The position numbers and the translations under genes are program-made. Below are positions 20,758-32,340 of a stretch of DNA of 64,000 nt, one piece after another (position 1 is the stretch's first letter; each line of letters opens with the position of its first letter). The notes under the pieces are model-generated. The model worked only from the letters and a program-made list of their open reading frames with translations. It ran no database searches and was not told the origin of the DNA. Source of the DNA: Adineta steineri (taxonomy: Eukaryota > Rotifera > Eurotatoria > Adinetida > Adinetidae). The stretch is from contig CAJNOI010000001.1 of the NCBI GenBank assembly GCA_905250115.1, forward strand, positions 124,001 through 188,000. Reading direction: 5' to 3'.

Positions 20758-23700
20758 TCAAATTTCATCAATAAGATCACTTAAATCATCATATTGACTT
20801 AGTAAAGTATCAGTTTGATTATTCGATAAATCATTTCCATCATCTGTAACAGCTAATTGTTCCATAGCATTTAACATATTTTCATTATCTGTTTTAACAT
20901 CAACTATAGATATTGTATCACTTTCAATTTTAATATCATCTAAACAAATTGTTTCATTTGTTGTTGATGTCAATGCATTATCAACTGATATAATTGGAAT
21001 TGGTTCATTAGGTTTTAATTGTCGAATACCCTCTGGTGTCATACCAATAGCAGCAGCAGCTGCTTCTTGTAATTGTCTTTCTTTTCGAATAGCAGCATTA
21101 GCAAGAGAAGCTGTTGATTTCGGTTTTATTTCAATATTTGGATCTTCTTCAAAATCTGATTTTAACCAATCAATCATATCTATAAAAAGAAATACACTAC
21201 TATGATTTGGATTTATTTGATGTACAGATATTTCCGTTGGATCAATTGGATCAGGTTCATCAATTAATTCTTCTTCTTTATTATATTTATAATCAATTGA
21301 ACTTGATGCATAACGTTGTTGATGTACACGATAATGATTACGTAAACGTGTTGCTGACGGAATATATTGTTTACAAATGGCACATATACGTGAAGAAAGT
21401 TTTGATTGTATTGATGGACAAAAGAAATCAAATGGTAAAAGTAATTTTTTTGTTCCATCCATAACAATACCATGAAATTGTATACGTTGATATAATGTAC
21501 CATAATAAGGTGATATGGGATGCGTTGTAGCAATTGATTTTTCAATATCAGCTAATTGAACACCATTGGATAAACGATCAAATGGTACAGGTGGTGGAAG
21601 AAATCGATGAGGAAATACTTGAATATAATTTGAACGCCATGGACCACAACATTCAGGTTTCGTACAACGAATTATTTGAATTGTATATTGAGTTTGAAAT
21701 ATATGTGTGGCACACCAATATCTTAAAGATTAAATTTTATAAATAAAAAAATAATCATATTTAAATTATACATACTCATCAATATTATAATCTGGTCTAT
21801 CTTGTGGATTTATCATTGAATTTAAATTTGAAGCCGATCGATGACGATTATAACGTAGATGAAGTGGAGTTTCTTCTTCTTCATCACAAATTCTAAAAAA
21901 TATATCAAAGATTCTAACGCTCATAATCTCAAAAAGATCTTACTCATCAATAGCAGCATTTAATACAAATTGAGTATCAATTAATCTAATCATATCATCA
22001 ATTGTGGAAGGTGGATCAATATATTCTGCAATAACTGGATGTGAATCAATTAAATCCATACTCCAAACTTCTCCAAGAACTTCACCGGCTTTTTTAATAT
22101 TCATTTTTTCGACTTCGGCATCAATTGTTAAACCACTAATATTTAAATGTGTACCGAAATAATCATGTGGTAAAACTAAACCAGTTAAATTTTGTGATAA
22201 ATTTGCTAAACGTCTTTCAACAATATTCAAAGATGTTTGACCCGGTGCTTGTGTTATAATAAAAAATGCATCTAAATTATATTTTTTAAATTTATTAATT
22301 GCTGATACAAGTGTTCGCGGAAAACGTGTATAATCATTAGGTTCAAGACTATCGACATTCATAATAATAATTGGTTTAATAACTCCAAGATGATTACGAG
22401 CTGTTCGATCAAATTCTTTTAATTTAACAATACAATCGAAATCCATATCTTCACTTTCACATGTAAATTGATCATGTTTAGCTGATCGAATCGATATATA
22501 TGTTGGACCTGAATATCCAACAAGACCGGCATCATCAATATTACATGATGCATAAACTCTGTAAAGAAATAAATTAGTTTTTAAAAGAAAGAGAAAAAAG
22601 AAAGTATATATACGTTGGTTTAAGTTGATGCGTAACAGGAGGTGGCATAACTGTCGAATTAGCTGTACTTATTTGATAATCTAAATGCATGATAAAAGGT
22701 GAATGTCCACGAGCGGCTGGTCGGCCAATTCTAACTGAAGATTTTCTATCTTGAATAAGATAGAATACACATTCATTACCAAAAGTACCGGCTAAATCTT
22801 TAATATGTCGTAAACTTGCAGTTACAAAATGACAATCTATAATTTAATTATAAAGAAGAGAGTTTCGTTTTTTTTTTGTTGAAAATTATTAACCTTCATG
22901 TTTTGGTAATTCAACACCTTGTAGTTTTCGTAAACGAACAGGTACTGAATTGACATGTCTTTTTCCATCTTCTGTAAAAATACCAGATGGGATAAAACTA
23001 GAAAAAAAAAATTATTTTTAATAATTTTAAAAATTTGATTTCTACCGATAAAAAGTTGATGATCGTCGAATTTCAAAACCACGTTCTTTGATTTTTGATC
23101 GTAATTCATCTAATGATGAACATGGTGTAATAGTAAGTACTCGAGGATTTGAATCCGTTGCACCACCAATACGTGCAATTTCTTCCATTGTTTGTAATAA
23201 ATCAGGACAAATATTATCAATTTGTACACGAAGTGTAGTTGGTTGATAGAGTCTCATAAGTTCAGCAGCAACTTCAGGATCAGCAGCACATATAGATTCT
23301 ACACAACGTTTTTTTCGTTGACGATAACGTGCTGATGAACGTTGTTTCGATTGTAAACGACTTAATTCAGCTGTACGTTCTTTTTTTTGTTGAAGTAATT
23401 TTTTTAATGTCATACTTGAATCTGATGATGATAAACCCATATTTTTAACTTGAACTAAACTAGCAATACGTTCAGATATTTCTTTTATTTCTGATATAAC
23501 AGCTTCTTGTGCAGGTGTTTTTATTCGAATTTCAGCAAGTTGACGTCGTGCTGCAATTTTCGCAAGACGTGCTTCAGCTCGTGCTTTAGCTCTTTCCAGT
23601 GAAAGAGCAACCCATGGTTTATTTGGATCATTAAATTCAGTTGGTTGTGTTGCATCACGTACTGAAAATGTTGGTTCAATAGGTGTAACAAGTTCGAATT

Positions 23701-24081
23701 CTAAATTTGGTTCATAAGGTTCAATTTCATCATCGGATGATAAAGTTCGTTTTCGTTCATTGTTTGCTGGTGCAACTGGTTTTTCTTGTTTCTTTTCAGT
23801 ACTAATTGTTGATTCATCTGTATTTTCTTTTTTATCGGATTGTTTAGAAATTTCAAGATATTTTTCAATTTGAGTTTTAATTAATTGTTCATTAGTTTTT
23901 ATTTTAGTCCATTCAAGTTGTGAATTGTAATGACATGCCTATGAAGAAAAAAAATATTATTTTCTATTAAATTATTATTTATATGAAATATATTTACATA
24001 TTTTGTCATACCAGGATGACCTTTAATAAAAGCATCCATAAAGGATTTGTATAAAGCAAGTTGACAATTTTTTGTACTCAT
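20758..24081 (-). CDS. 999-aa orphan protein with C2H2 zinc finger
   Basis: Seven exons on the complement: 24081-23998, 23938-23046, 22997-22894, 22836-22614, 22558-21944, 21892-21776, 21721-20758; phases match at every junction, 999 aa. Residues 1-60 are soluble, then an acidic linker, a basic alanine-rich coiled coil (about 130-185), and another basic helix (SSARYRQRKKRC). A conserved-looking middle region includes GRPAARGHSPFIMHLDYQ and PNDYTRFPRTLVSAINKFKK. From about 679 comes a Cys-containing block (CTKPECCGPWRSNYIQVFPH, RFLPPP) and one C2H2 finger (CAICKQYIPS...HYRVH, about 792-812). The C-terminus is acidic and disordered. I recall similar CCGPWRSNY-type blocks in uncharacterised invertebrate proteins but cannot confirm. 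A nucleic-acid-related role or a domesticated transposon protein are both possible. Confidence 0.8.
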
Positions 24082-26251
24082 TGTATTATTATTATTACCT
24101 TAGGAAATCTATAATAAATAATTGTGAAATTATAGTCAATATTTGTAACTAAGATTTTCTAAATGTATTTTTTTGCTCGAAATTATTCATTCTCTTTCTC
24201 CTAGAGAAGAGTCTTGCAAGGATAAATTGTCTGCTAGATTACTTGGTTGTGTCCGCCCTTCACTGATTGATTCAAAAATTAGATAAAGATATAAAAGGAT
24301 TTTTGCTATAAGGGTTGATCGAGGTCGAGGTATCCAAATCTAACTTCTGTTTTATTGGTTACATAAATCAATAGCTTGATAGTTGTTTGGTAACGCGATT
24401 TCTACGAAAAAAAACTAAGTTAGTCTTTAGACGAGCGTTACTAGTTTCAAGTTGTGAAAAAAAGTTATAACTTTAATGATTGCTTTCATATCAATTAAAC
24501 AGATCCATTTCTACGATCATTCTAGTCTTAAACTAAATTTAACAATGTGAAACTTTTAATTAATAAGAGAGAATACGCTCGCTATAGTAACTTATAGAAA
24601 TATCAGAATTTTTCTTATTCTTGATGGCAATATAAAATTACAGGTCATAGTATACATTCAATGTCTTTCTCTTCTAATTTTGTGCTTCTTCATGGACGAA
24701 TAGTTTATAGATGTGTATATTGCAGAGAACGCAAAAGACACTTTACCTATCTCTAACTTAATGACCGCGAGTCGATATATGAACACGAAAAGAAAAAGAA
24801 GAAAATGTACTGTTTTGTTACTTATCGACACGATGTATATCAAGCTCAACAAGGTGAAATCATAAATCAAACATTCATATCATTAAAACTTATAAATCAA
24901 AGCTTTTTCATGATACCATTTTTTTCTAGTTCTCACTAATAAAATTTTAAACTATATCATCATTGAAATTTTTCTTCTTATTTAATTCATAAAATGATAA
25001 ACATCAATAAGATTATTTTTTTCTCTCTATTAAAATCAACTCAGTGATGAATCTTAATGTTCTTGTAAAATTTTATTCCACAATTTGTCACTATTAACTT
25101 TTCAATCCACATCCGGTATTATATTACTTGTAAAAAGTATCAAAAATGTAACAAAGAAATAAACTTTTACTATAAGACACTATTAAATTTAGTTCATAAC
25201 CAAAAGCTCAATTATTTAAACAGTATTATATATATATATTTTGCTATCATTCGAAACTAATTTAATACGATTAATAATTTACATTTTAAACTTATTCATA
25301 TATGAAGCATAAAAATACCCATCATCTATTAATTTAAACATTACTTACCAACAGTATGAGTGAGACACATGCATTGATGAGAAAATGAAAAGTATTCGTT
25401 TTACTTGTGTTCAGTAATATACAACACAGTATATTGAAGAACGAAAAATGGTGATGTGACCGTACGGTGACCCTTTTTTGATAAAGAAAAGTAAAAATAG
25501 AATACGATTGGTATTTACTATTCAACAAGATTGAAATGATATGAAATAAAAGAAACCTTCTTTTTCTTTTCACGAAAATTTAATGTATTTAATAAATTTT
25601 GTCAGTAACATCTCTTTAGACTTTTATTTATTATATGTATACGAGTGAATGAGAGTCATCGAATACTTACGATTCGATGTGTTACCATGGAAATAATATA
25701 TTAACATTGATAATTTTTTTGAATACATATAGAATCAAGTATAATGAAATGAATGAATTTATGATAAAAGTACAAATAATTCATTGGATTTAACATTCTA
25801 TTGTTCAGAAAAAGTCGTTATTATAAACTTCTTTACCATTTAAAGTTATCCTATGAGTTATATATATCGGTAATAACCTAGATAATTTGTAAATCGACTC
25901 ATTTCTTTGTCGATACAAACTATTTCGCTCTGACAACTTTGTGAACAAAGATATTTACTTTTTTCATACATACATTTTCATTACTGACATTGGTGATCAA
26001 TAAATTTAAGTTTTTATTTATGAATTTTCTCGTTCATTTCCCTTCGTGATTACACGGATATTAACAATAAGAAATCAAATACAATACACCTCATTAAATT
26101 CTCTTTATAAATATAATTAAACCTATGATCTCCATAATATTTATAATGTAGACAATTATACATATAAAACTGTTTATATGTTATATTAATGATGATTGTT
26201 ACAATAACAAGAAAAGAATATTATCAAATGTTTAGCAATTAATTATAACTT
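24082..26251. other. intergenic, AT-rich, nothing recognised
   Basis: Upstream flank of the 999-aa gene. Short chance ORFs only; a (TA)n run at 25230-25240. No RNA gene or mobile element was identified. Confidence 0.5.
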
Positions 26252-26445
26252 TGAATCCATCTCATTTCAATGTTTATCCTAATCGATGAAATATTTATAC
26301 TGAATTGAATCCTCTTTGTGCATTCCGAAATATTGTTGAATCAATTGAAGTTCAAGTACCTTTGAATGATAAAGTTGCATATGAATATGGTTTTATGAGT
26401 CATATTCATGTTTATTCTACTGTCGAGGAAATAAATTGTATAAAA
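26252..26445 (+). pseudogene. fragmented copy of the FkbM-like gene
   Basis: Three pieces of the gene at 16712-17782 lie here in the same order and strand with the sequence between them deleted. They are AATCCATCTCATTTCAATG with TATCCTAATCGAT (parent near 17125), ATACTGAATTGAATCCT (parent near 17323), and a piece of over 100 nt containing GTTCAAGTACCTTTGAATGA and AATATGGTTTTATGAGTCAT (parent near 17550-17630), with small indels after. It cannot be translated. It shows that this gene family duplicates locally and decays. Confidence 0.85.
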
Positions 26446-26846
26446 ACTTTTAAATTAACTAAAATTTAAAACTTATTGGATATAGAACATATTCAGATAT
26501 AGATCCATCATATAACTGAAAAGTGAATAGGAATCTAATGACATCTAACATGTATTGTTGGCATCATAGATGTCATATTCATCGTCTGATAATATATATG
26601 ATATTATAAAAATAGATTTGAAAAATAATTTTTCAAGACATTCTTGATTATTTCATTTTTATTAATATTTTATTTTCTAAACTAATATTACATGTTAAGA
26701 GGTACTTTTATATAATCTTATTGGTTAATATATGACAATCAATCAAAATAAAGCAAAGAATTCAGTAAACAAAGGCTAACCATTTTACAATCATTTTTGT
26801 GCATCTCTATAAAACTTTTTAAAGGTATCTACTCTCTTGAAAAACC
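26446..26846. other. upstream region of the NUDC-like gene
   Basis: AT-rich; no gene. The stretch ends in TTTTTAAAG then a 22-nt leader before the ATG at 26847, possibly the first trans-splice or UTR acceptor of the gene run that follows. Confidence 0.35.
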
Positions 26847-27683
26847 ATGTCTTCGAATGAAGTACAAAATCCTGTGAATGAGGAATCAAATGAAGTATTG
26901 TATGTAGAAATATTTTCATTCTTCATTTCATTTTTCAATGATTTTAGAGAACAAAAATATTTTCAATCTCGTCCAGAAACTTATAATGGTGCTGAACGTG
27001 ATCTCTATTTATGGACACAAACCATAAATGATATTGATGTTCGAGTTAAAGTAAAAAATTCCTATTTCAATGAATAATTTGATCTACAAAAAATCTATTA
27101 TTTAGATTCCAAAAACTATTAAAAAAGGCAAAGAAGTCAAAGTAAATTTAACTAAACAACATATAAAAGTTGATATAATCGAATCGAATACATTCAAAAC
27201 AATTATTGATAGTGATTTACCATGGGCAATACGTGCTGAAGATTCTACATGGAGTTTAGTACCTGGTGAATATATTCTTGTAAAAGAATTTTTCTTATTT
27301 TATTTTTTTTCTAAACAAAAATTTTTCTCATCTAGATTTCAATGGAAAAAGCATTGGAACGTTGGTGGGAAAATGTTTTAGTCGATGAAAAAAAAATTAA
27401 TCTTAAAAATATTCAACCTGAAAAATCTATGGAAGATTTAGGTCAAGAAGAACAAATGAAAATTCATCAAATGATGTATGATCAACGACAAAAAGCGATG
27501 GGTTTACCAACATCAGAAGAACAAGTTAATAGAAAATCTTTTTCTTTTATCAATTATTTTCATAGAATTTTAATTTAGAAATATCAAGATATTATGAAAC
27601 AAGCATGGAATGTTGAAGGATCACCATTTAAAGGACAACCTTTTGATCCCTCTATTGTTGAATCGATGAGAAAAGCTGAATAA
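26847..27683 (+). CDS. NUDC: NudC-like CS-domain co-chaperone
   Basis: Exons 26847-26899, 26948-27050, 27106-27279, 27336-27524, 27579-27683; 207 aa. The CS/p23-like domain runs from about residue 35 to 120: DLYLWTQTINDIDVRVK, IPKTIKKGKEV, and WSLVPGEYILISMEKALERW, which is the typical NudC/CS signature ending in the WW pair. The C-terminal part MMYDQRQKAMGLPTSEEQ is nearly the NUDC consensus. The protein helps Hsp90 and stabilises dynein and LIS1 in animals. It is shorter than vertebrate NUDC (331 aa) because the N-terminal dimerisation/coiled-coil part is missing; a NUDC-derived short form is the likeliest reading. It is the first gene of the operon-like run. Confidence 0.85.
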
Positions 27684-27709
27684 TTTATTTGTAATGTTTC
27701 TTTTTTCAG
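27684..27709 (+). promoter_or_regulatory. 26-nt intercistronic gap with splice acceptor
   Basis: Only 26 nt separate the NUDC-like stop from the BMS1 ATG, and the gap ends in TTTCTTTTTTCAG touching the ATG. No room exists for a promoter or a normal 3' UTR, so the downstream gene most likely gets its 5' end by trans-splicing. Confidence 0.7.
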
Positions 27710-30700
27710 ATGGATGAAAAACATAAAGCTTTTAGAAAACCAACGACAGGTGTGAAAGCAGAACGACGAAAGAAAAAGAAGAAAGAAGAAGATGAAGGAG
27801 ATAATCAACAATCATCATCATTAAAATCATCGAAATTAGAAGATGCAAAACGACGAAATCCAAAAGCATTCAGTATACAAAATCCAATAAAAGCACAACA
27901 AGAATTTCGACGAACACAAGATCTTAAAGAAAAACGTATTCATTTACCAGAAGTTGATCGAACACCACTTGAACCACCACCAGTTGTTGTTGCTCTTGTT
28001 GGTCCATCACAAGTTGGAAAAAGTTTATTAATGAAATGTTTAATTAAAAATTTTACGCGACAAAAATTAACTGATATTCGTGGACCGGTTACAATTGTTT
28101 CAGGTTTGTTTAATAGAAAAAAATGATTCCAAAAGAAATTCACATATGATTTTATTTAGGACGAAAACGACGTATTACATTTATTGAATGTCGAAATGAT
28201 ATAAATTCAATGATTGATGTAGCTAAAGTTGCTGATTTAGTTTTACTTTTAATTGATGCAAAATTTGGTTTTGAAATGGAAACATTTGAATTTTTAAATA
28301 TTGCACAAGTTTATGGTTTACCACGTATTATGGGTGTATTAACACATATGGATTTATATAAAAAAATGAATAAACAATTAAATAAACGAAAAACACAATT
28401 AAAACATCGGTTTTGGACAGAAATTTATCAAGTAATTATTTGTATTTCTTATTTAAATTGTTTATCTAAATTAAGAATATTTAAGGGTGCTAAATTATTT
28501 CTTATGTCTGGAATGAAACATGGTGAATATATTCAACGTGATGTTCATAATCTTGCAAGATTTATTTCTGTTATGAAATTTAAACCATCAACATGGAAAA
28601 CAACACATCCATTTGTTGTTGCTGATCGGTTAATAATAATTATTCATTATTGAATTTTTTTTTATTATTTTAAATTTTGCTTTTAGTATGGAAGATCTTA
28701 CTGAACCAGAATTAATTCGTACAAATCCATTATGTAATCGTACAGTATGTTTATATGGTTATGTACGTGGATGTCCAATTAAATCTGATACACCTATACA
28801 TATTCCAGGCAAGTATGTTTGAGTTTTATATGATGATGTTTAATTGTGTTCGAATTAATAATTTAGGTTGTGGAGATTATAAATTAACGAATATATCAGC
28901 ATTACCAGATCCATGTGGATTACCGGGTGATCGTTCAACAAAAACAAAACAAGCTCGACGTGTTTTAAATGAAAAAGAAAGACTTTTATATGCACCTTTT
29001 TCTGGTGTTGGAGGAATTGTTTATGATAAAGATGCAATTTATATTGAATTAGGTGGCTCACATTCACATCGTCCATCAAATACTAATGAAAAAGTATATT
29101 TTATTTTTGTTTAATTATTCAATATTAATTTTATATATTTTAGACAAGACCAATCAACGAATATGTAGCTAATATATTATCAACAAAACAGACGATTGAA
29201 GAAAAAGTAGCATCAAGTCAATTGAAATTATTTGCTGATAGTGAACCAGTCATAGCTGAAGATGTGTAAGTAAATGAATTTTCGAATATTTATTTTACGG
29301 TCTTTTTTATAGACAAGAAACAGAAAGAAGAAGAATGAAATTTGAAACAGAAGATGATGATGAAAATGCTTCTGAAGACGACGAAGAACCAGAAAACGAC
29401 GATGATGATGATGAACAAGAGGAAGATGATGAAGAACAAGAGGAAGATGATGATGATGAACAAGAACAAGATAACGATGATGAAGAAGAAGAAGAAGAAG
29501 AACAAGAAAATGATGATGAAGAAGAACAAAAGGAATTTGGTAAGTATTTTGACTCTATACTTTATCCATAGATTATATGTCAACTATTCCTAAGTTTAAT
29601 TTATAACACAGTTTTTATACAAGTTCAAATCAAAGTAGAAATATCTGAGGATTGATACAAGGATACTCAGATGATTCAGCTAAAACTTTATCCTATAGGA
29701 CTCATTTGAGGACAATATGTCCTCTTTTCTTATCGAAACTTGAATCAATTTTAAACGAAATTATTTATTTATTTTAGGAAACTCCTGGAAGGAAAATATA
29801 TCAAAAAAATTTGCTATTAGTTATGTTCCTAATAAAGCAATCAATTGGACAAGACTTGTTTATGGTATGAATATATATATATATATTTATAAACAATGAA
29901 TATTTATTGATTTATTTGTAGAAAAAGGAAATGAAGATGTATTATCAGAAGAAGCGGATTCAAAAAATAATAATAAAGAAGTTGGAGGATTGTTTAGTAT
30001 ATCAAAACGAAAGACAATAAATGTAAATGATCAAGAAGATTATACATTAATGAAACAAAATGATAAACATAATTGGAATATTGATAATGTATGAGAAAGG
30101 AAAGAATTATTTATAAATTAATGATTATACTTTATTTATTAGATCTCTGAATTAATTCGTGATTGTTTTGTAACAGGAAAATGGGAGAAAGAAAAAGATG
30201 CAGCAAATTTACTTGCAGAAGATGATGAAATGGATGATGATGGTTAGTTTTGTTTTTGTTTTATTTGTTCAAAGAAAATTTTTTTTGTATTTTTTTTAGA
30301 AGATGTATTTGGTGATTTTGAAGATTTAGAAACAGGTGAAAAGAGTACAAGTGAAAATAATAAAATGGATTATGATGGTAATATTTCAATATGTATATAT
30401 ATATTTAATATTAATTATAAAATAATTTAGATGATGATGAAGATGAAGAAAAAGATCCTGAAGACGCTAAACTTCAGAATAAAAAAGCGAAATTAAAATC
30501 GCAATTTGATGCTGAATATGATCAATCAAAAGAACCTGATTCAAAATATCTAGATGAACTTAGAAAAGAAGTTGATATTCAAACAAAAGTATAAATTTTT
30601 TATTTTCTTCAAAATAAAAAAACTAAATTTATTTTGTAGTTAAATCGATCAGAATTTGAAAATATGCCTGATGATGAGCGTGTTCAATATGAAGGTTATC

Positions 30701-32254
30701 GTCCTGGAATGTACGTTCGATGTGAATTAACACAAATTCCATGTGAATTTGTTAATACTTTTGATCCACGTTATATAGTCATTCTTGGTGGAATGCCTGT
30801 TACTGAATCTCATACAGGATATGTTCAAGTTCGTATGAAAAAACATCGATGGCATAAGAAAATTTTAAAATGCAAAGATCCATTGATTATTTCACTTGGT
30901 TGGAGACGTTTTCAAACAATTCCATATTATTTTATGCAAGATCATAATATGAGACATCGACTTTTGAAATATACACCACAACATATGTATTGTCATGCTA
31001 TTTTTTATGGTTAGAATATTATTTTGATACAAAATATGATGTATATATTGATTATTATAGGACCTCTTACACCACAAAATACTGGTTTTGTTGCTGTTCA
31101 ACAAATAGCTGGACGAGTAAATGATTTTATTGTGTTTTCTTGATGATTATATTTCTATATTTTTTAGACGGATTTTCGAGTAACAGCAACTGGTGTTGTT
31201 ATTGATTTAGATAAATCAACAAAAATTGTAAAAAAAATCAAATTAATTGGTACACCATATAAAATCTTTAAAAAAACCGCATTTATCAAGGTGATTTATT
31301 TCTTTGATACATTTTTTTTGTTCATAGAAAATTTTTGTTATGTATTTAGGGTATGTTTAATACTCCATTAGAAGTAGCGAAATTTCAAGGTGCATCTATT
31401 CGAGCTGTAAGTGGAGTACGTGGACAAATAAAAAAAGTTGTTAAAGAACATCCCGGTGCGTTTCGTGCTACATTTGAAGATAAAATTCTTCTCAGTGGTA
31501 AGAAAATTTTGTTTTGATTTAAAATCATTTTATTGAAATTTTCTATTTTTATAGATATTATTTTTCTTCGAGCTTGGTTTCCATTACAAGTACCAAAATT
31601 TTATACTCCTGTAACGAATTTACTAATGCCTATGGAACAAAAAGATCAATGGCAAGGAATTCGGTAAGATTTTTGTCTCTTATAAACTCTTAGTTTTCTA
31701 TTTGTTATTAAATGAATAATTATTTTTAGATCTGTTGGTCAACTTAAACGTGATAAGAATATTCGTAATGAACCGAATGTTGATTCTCTTTATAAACCGA
31801 TTGAAAGAAGAGAACGTGTATTTCGTCCATTAGTAATTCCAACACAATTACAACGTGATTTACCATTTCATCTTAAACCAAAATCAGGTGAAACAACAAC
31901 AATGAGAGATCCAATTACAGAAAAACAACGTGTTGCTGTTGTTCTTGAACCAGAAGAGAAAAAAGTAAATAAAATTCATTTCTTTTTTTTTCTTATAAAT
32001 ATTTCTTTTATTTTTAGATGACTGATATTATGAAAATGTTTACAACAGTCTATAAAGATCGTTTGAAAACAAAACAAAAAACTCAAGAGAATCGCAATGC
32101 TCAATATAAGAAACAACAAAAAATACAAGAAATAAAACATCTACAAAAACATAAGCAATTGAAAAGAGTTGTTTATAAAAAACTTGGTCAAATGGAAGGA
32201 AAAAAAACGAATAGAAATTCTCGTTCAAAAAAGAACGATAATGTTGATGAATAG
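27710..32254 (+). CDS. BMS1: BMS1 ribosome biogenesis GTPase
   Basis: Nineteen exons, all phase-checked, 1124 aa: 27710-28103, 28160-28431, 28486-28628, 28687-28808, 28867-29093, 29144-29265, 29313-29539, 29778-29864, 29922-30088, 30143-30242, 30300-30377, 30431-30588, 30640-31009, 31061-31116, 31168-31290, 31350-31497, 31555-31663, 31730-31964, 32018-32254. BMS1 is the nucleolar GTPase that works with RCL1 in early 40S processing. The P-loop is [16 protein letters not shown]-like [14 protein letters not shown] and THMD follow the TRAFAC pattern; the Bms1/Tsr1 block [20 protein letters not shown] and the C-terminal domain ([34 protein letters not shown]) are clear. A long Asp/Glu/Gln-rich run (29349-29530) and several acidic segments sit in the middle as in the family. 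The intron after 28808 starts with GC instead of GT. Confidence 0.95.
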
Positions 32255-32340
32255 TTAAAATAAAAAATAAAAAAAAATTTTCATCGTTTTTGTTATCTCT
32301 TATTGTAAAGAGACAGTTATAGTGTGTTTTTTGTTTTTAG
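32255..32340 (+). promoter_or_regulatory. 86-nt intercistronic gap with splice acceptor
   Basis: Holds AAATAAAAAATAAA, a possible poly(A) signal for BMS1, then a pyrimidine-rich stretch and TTTTTGTTTTTAG touching the next ATG. This is the classic layout of a trans-spliced operon gap. Confidence 0.65.

Noticed and set aside
29290..29583. Long minus-strand Phe/Ile-rich ORF
   Set aside because: Shadow of the acidic GAA/GAT repeat in the BMS1 exon.
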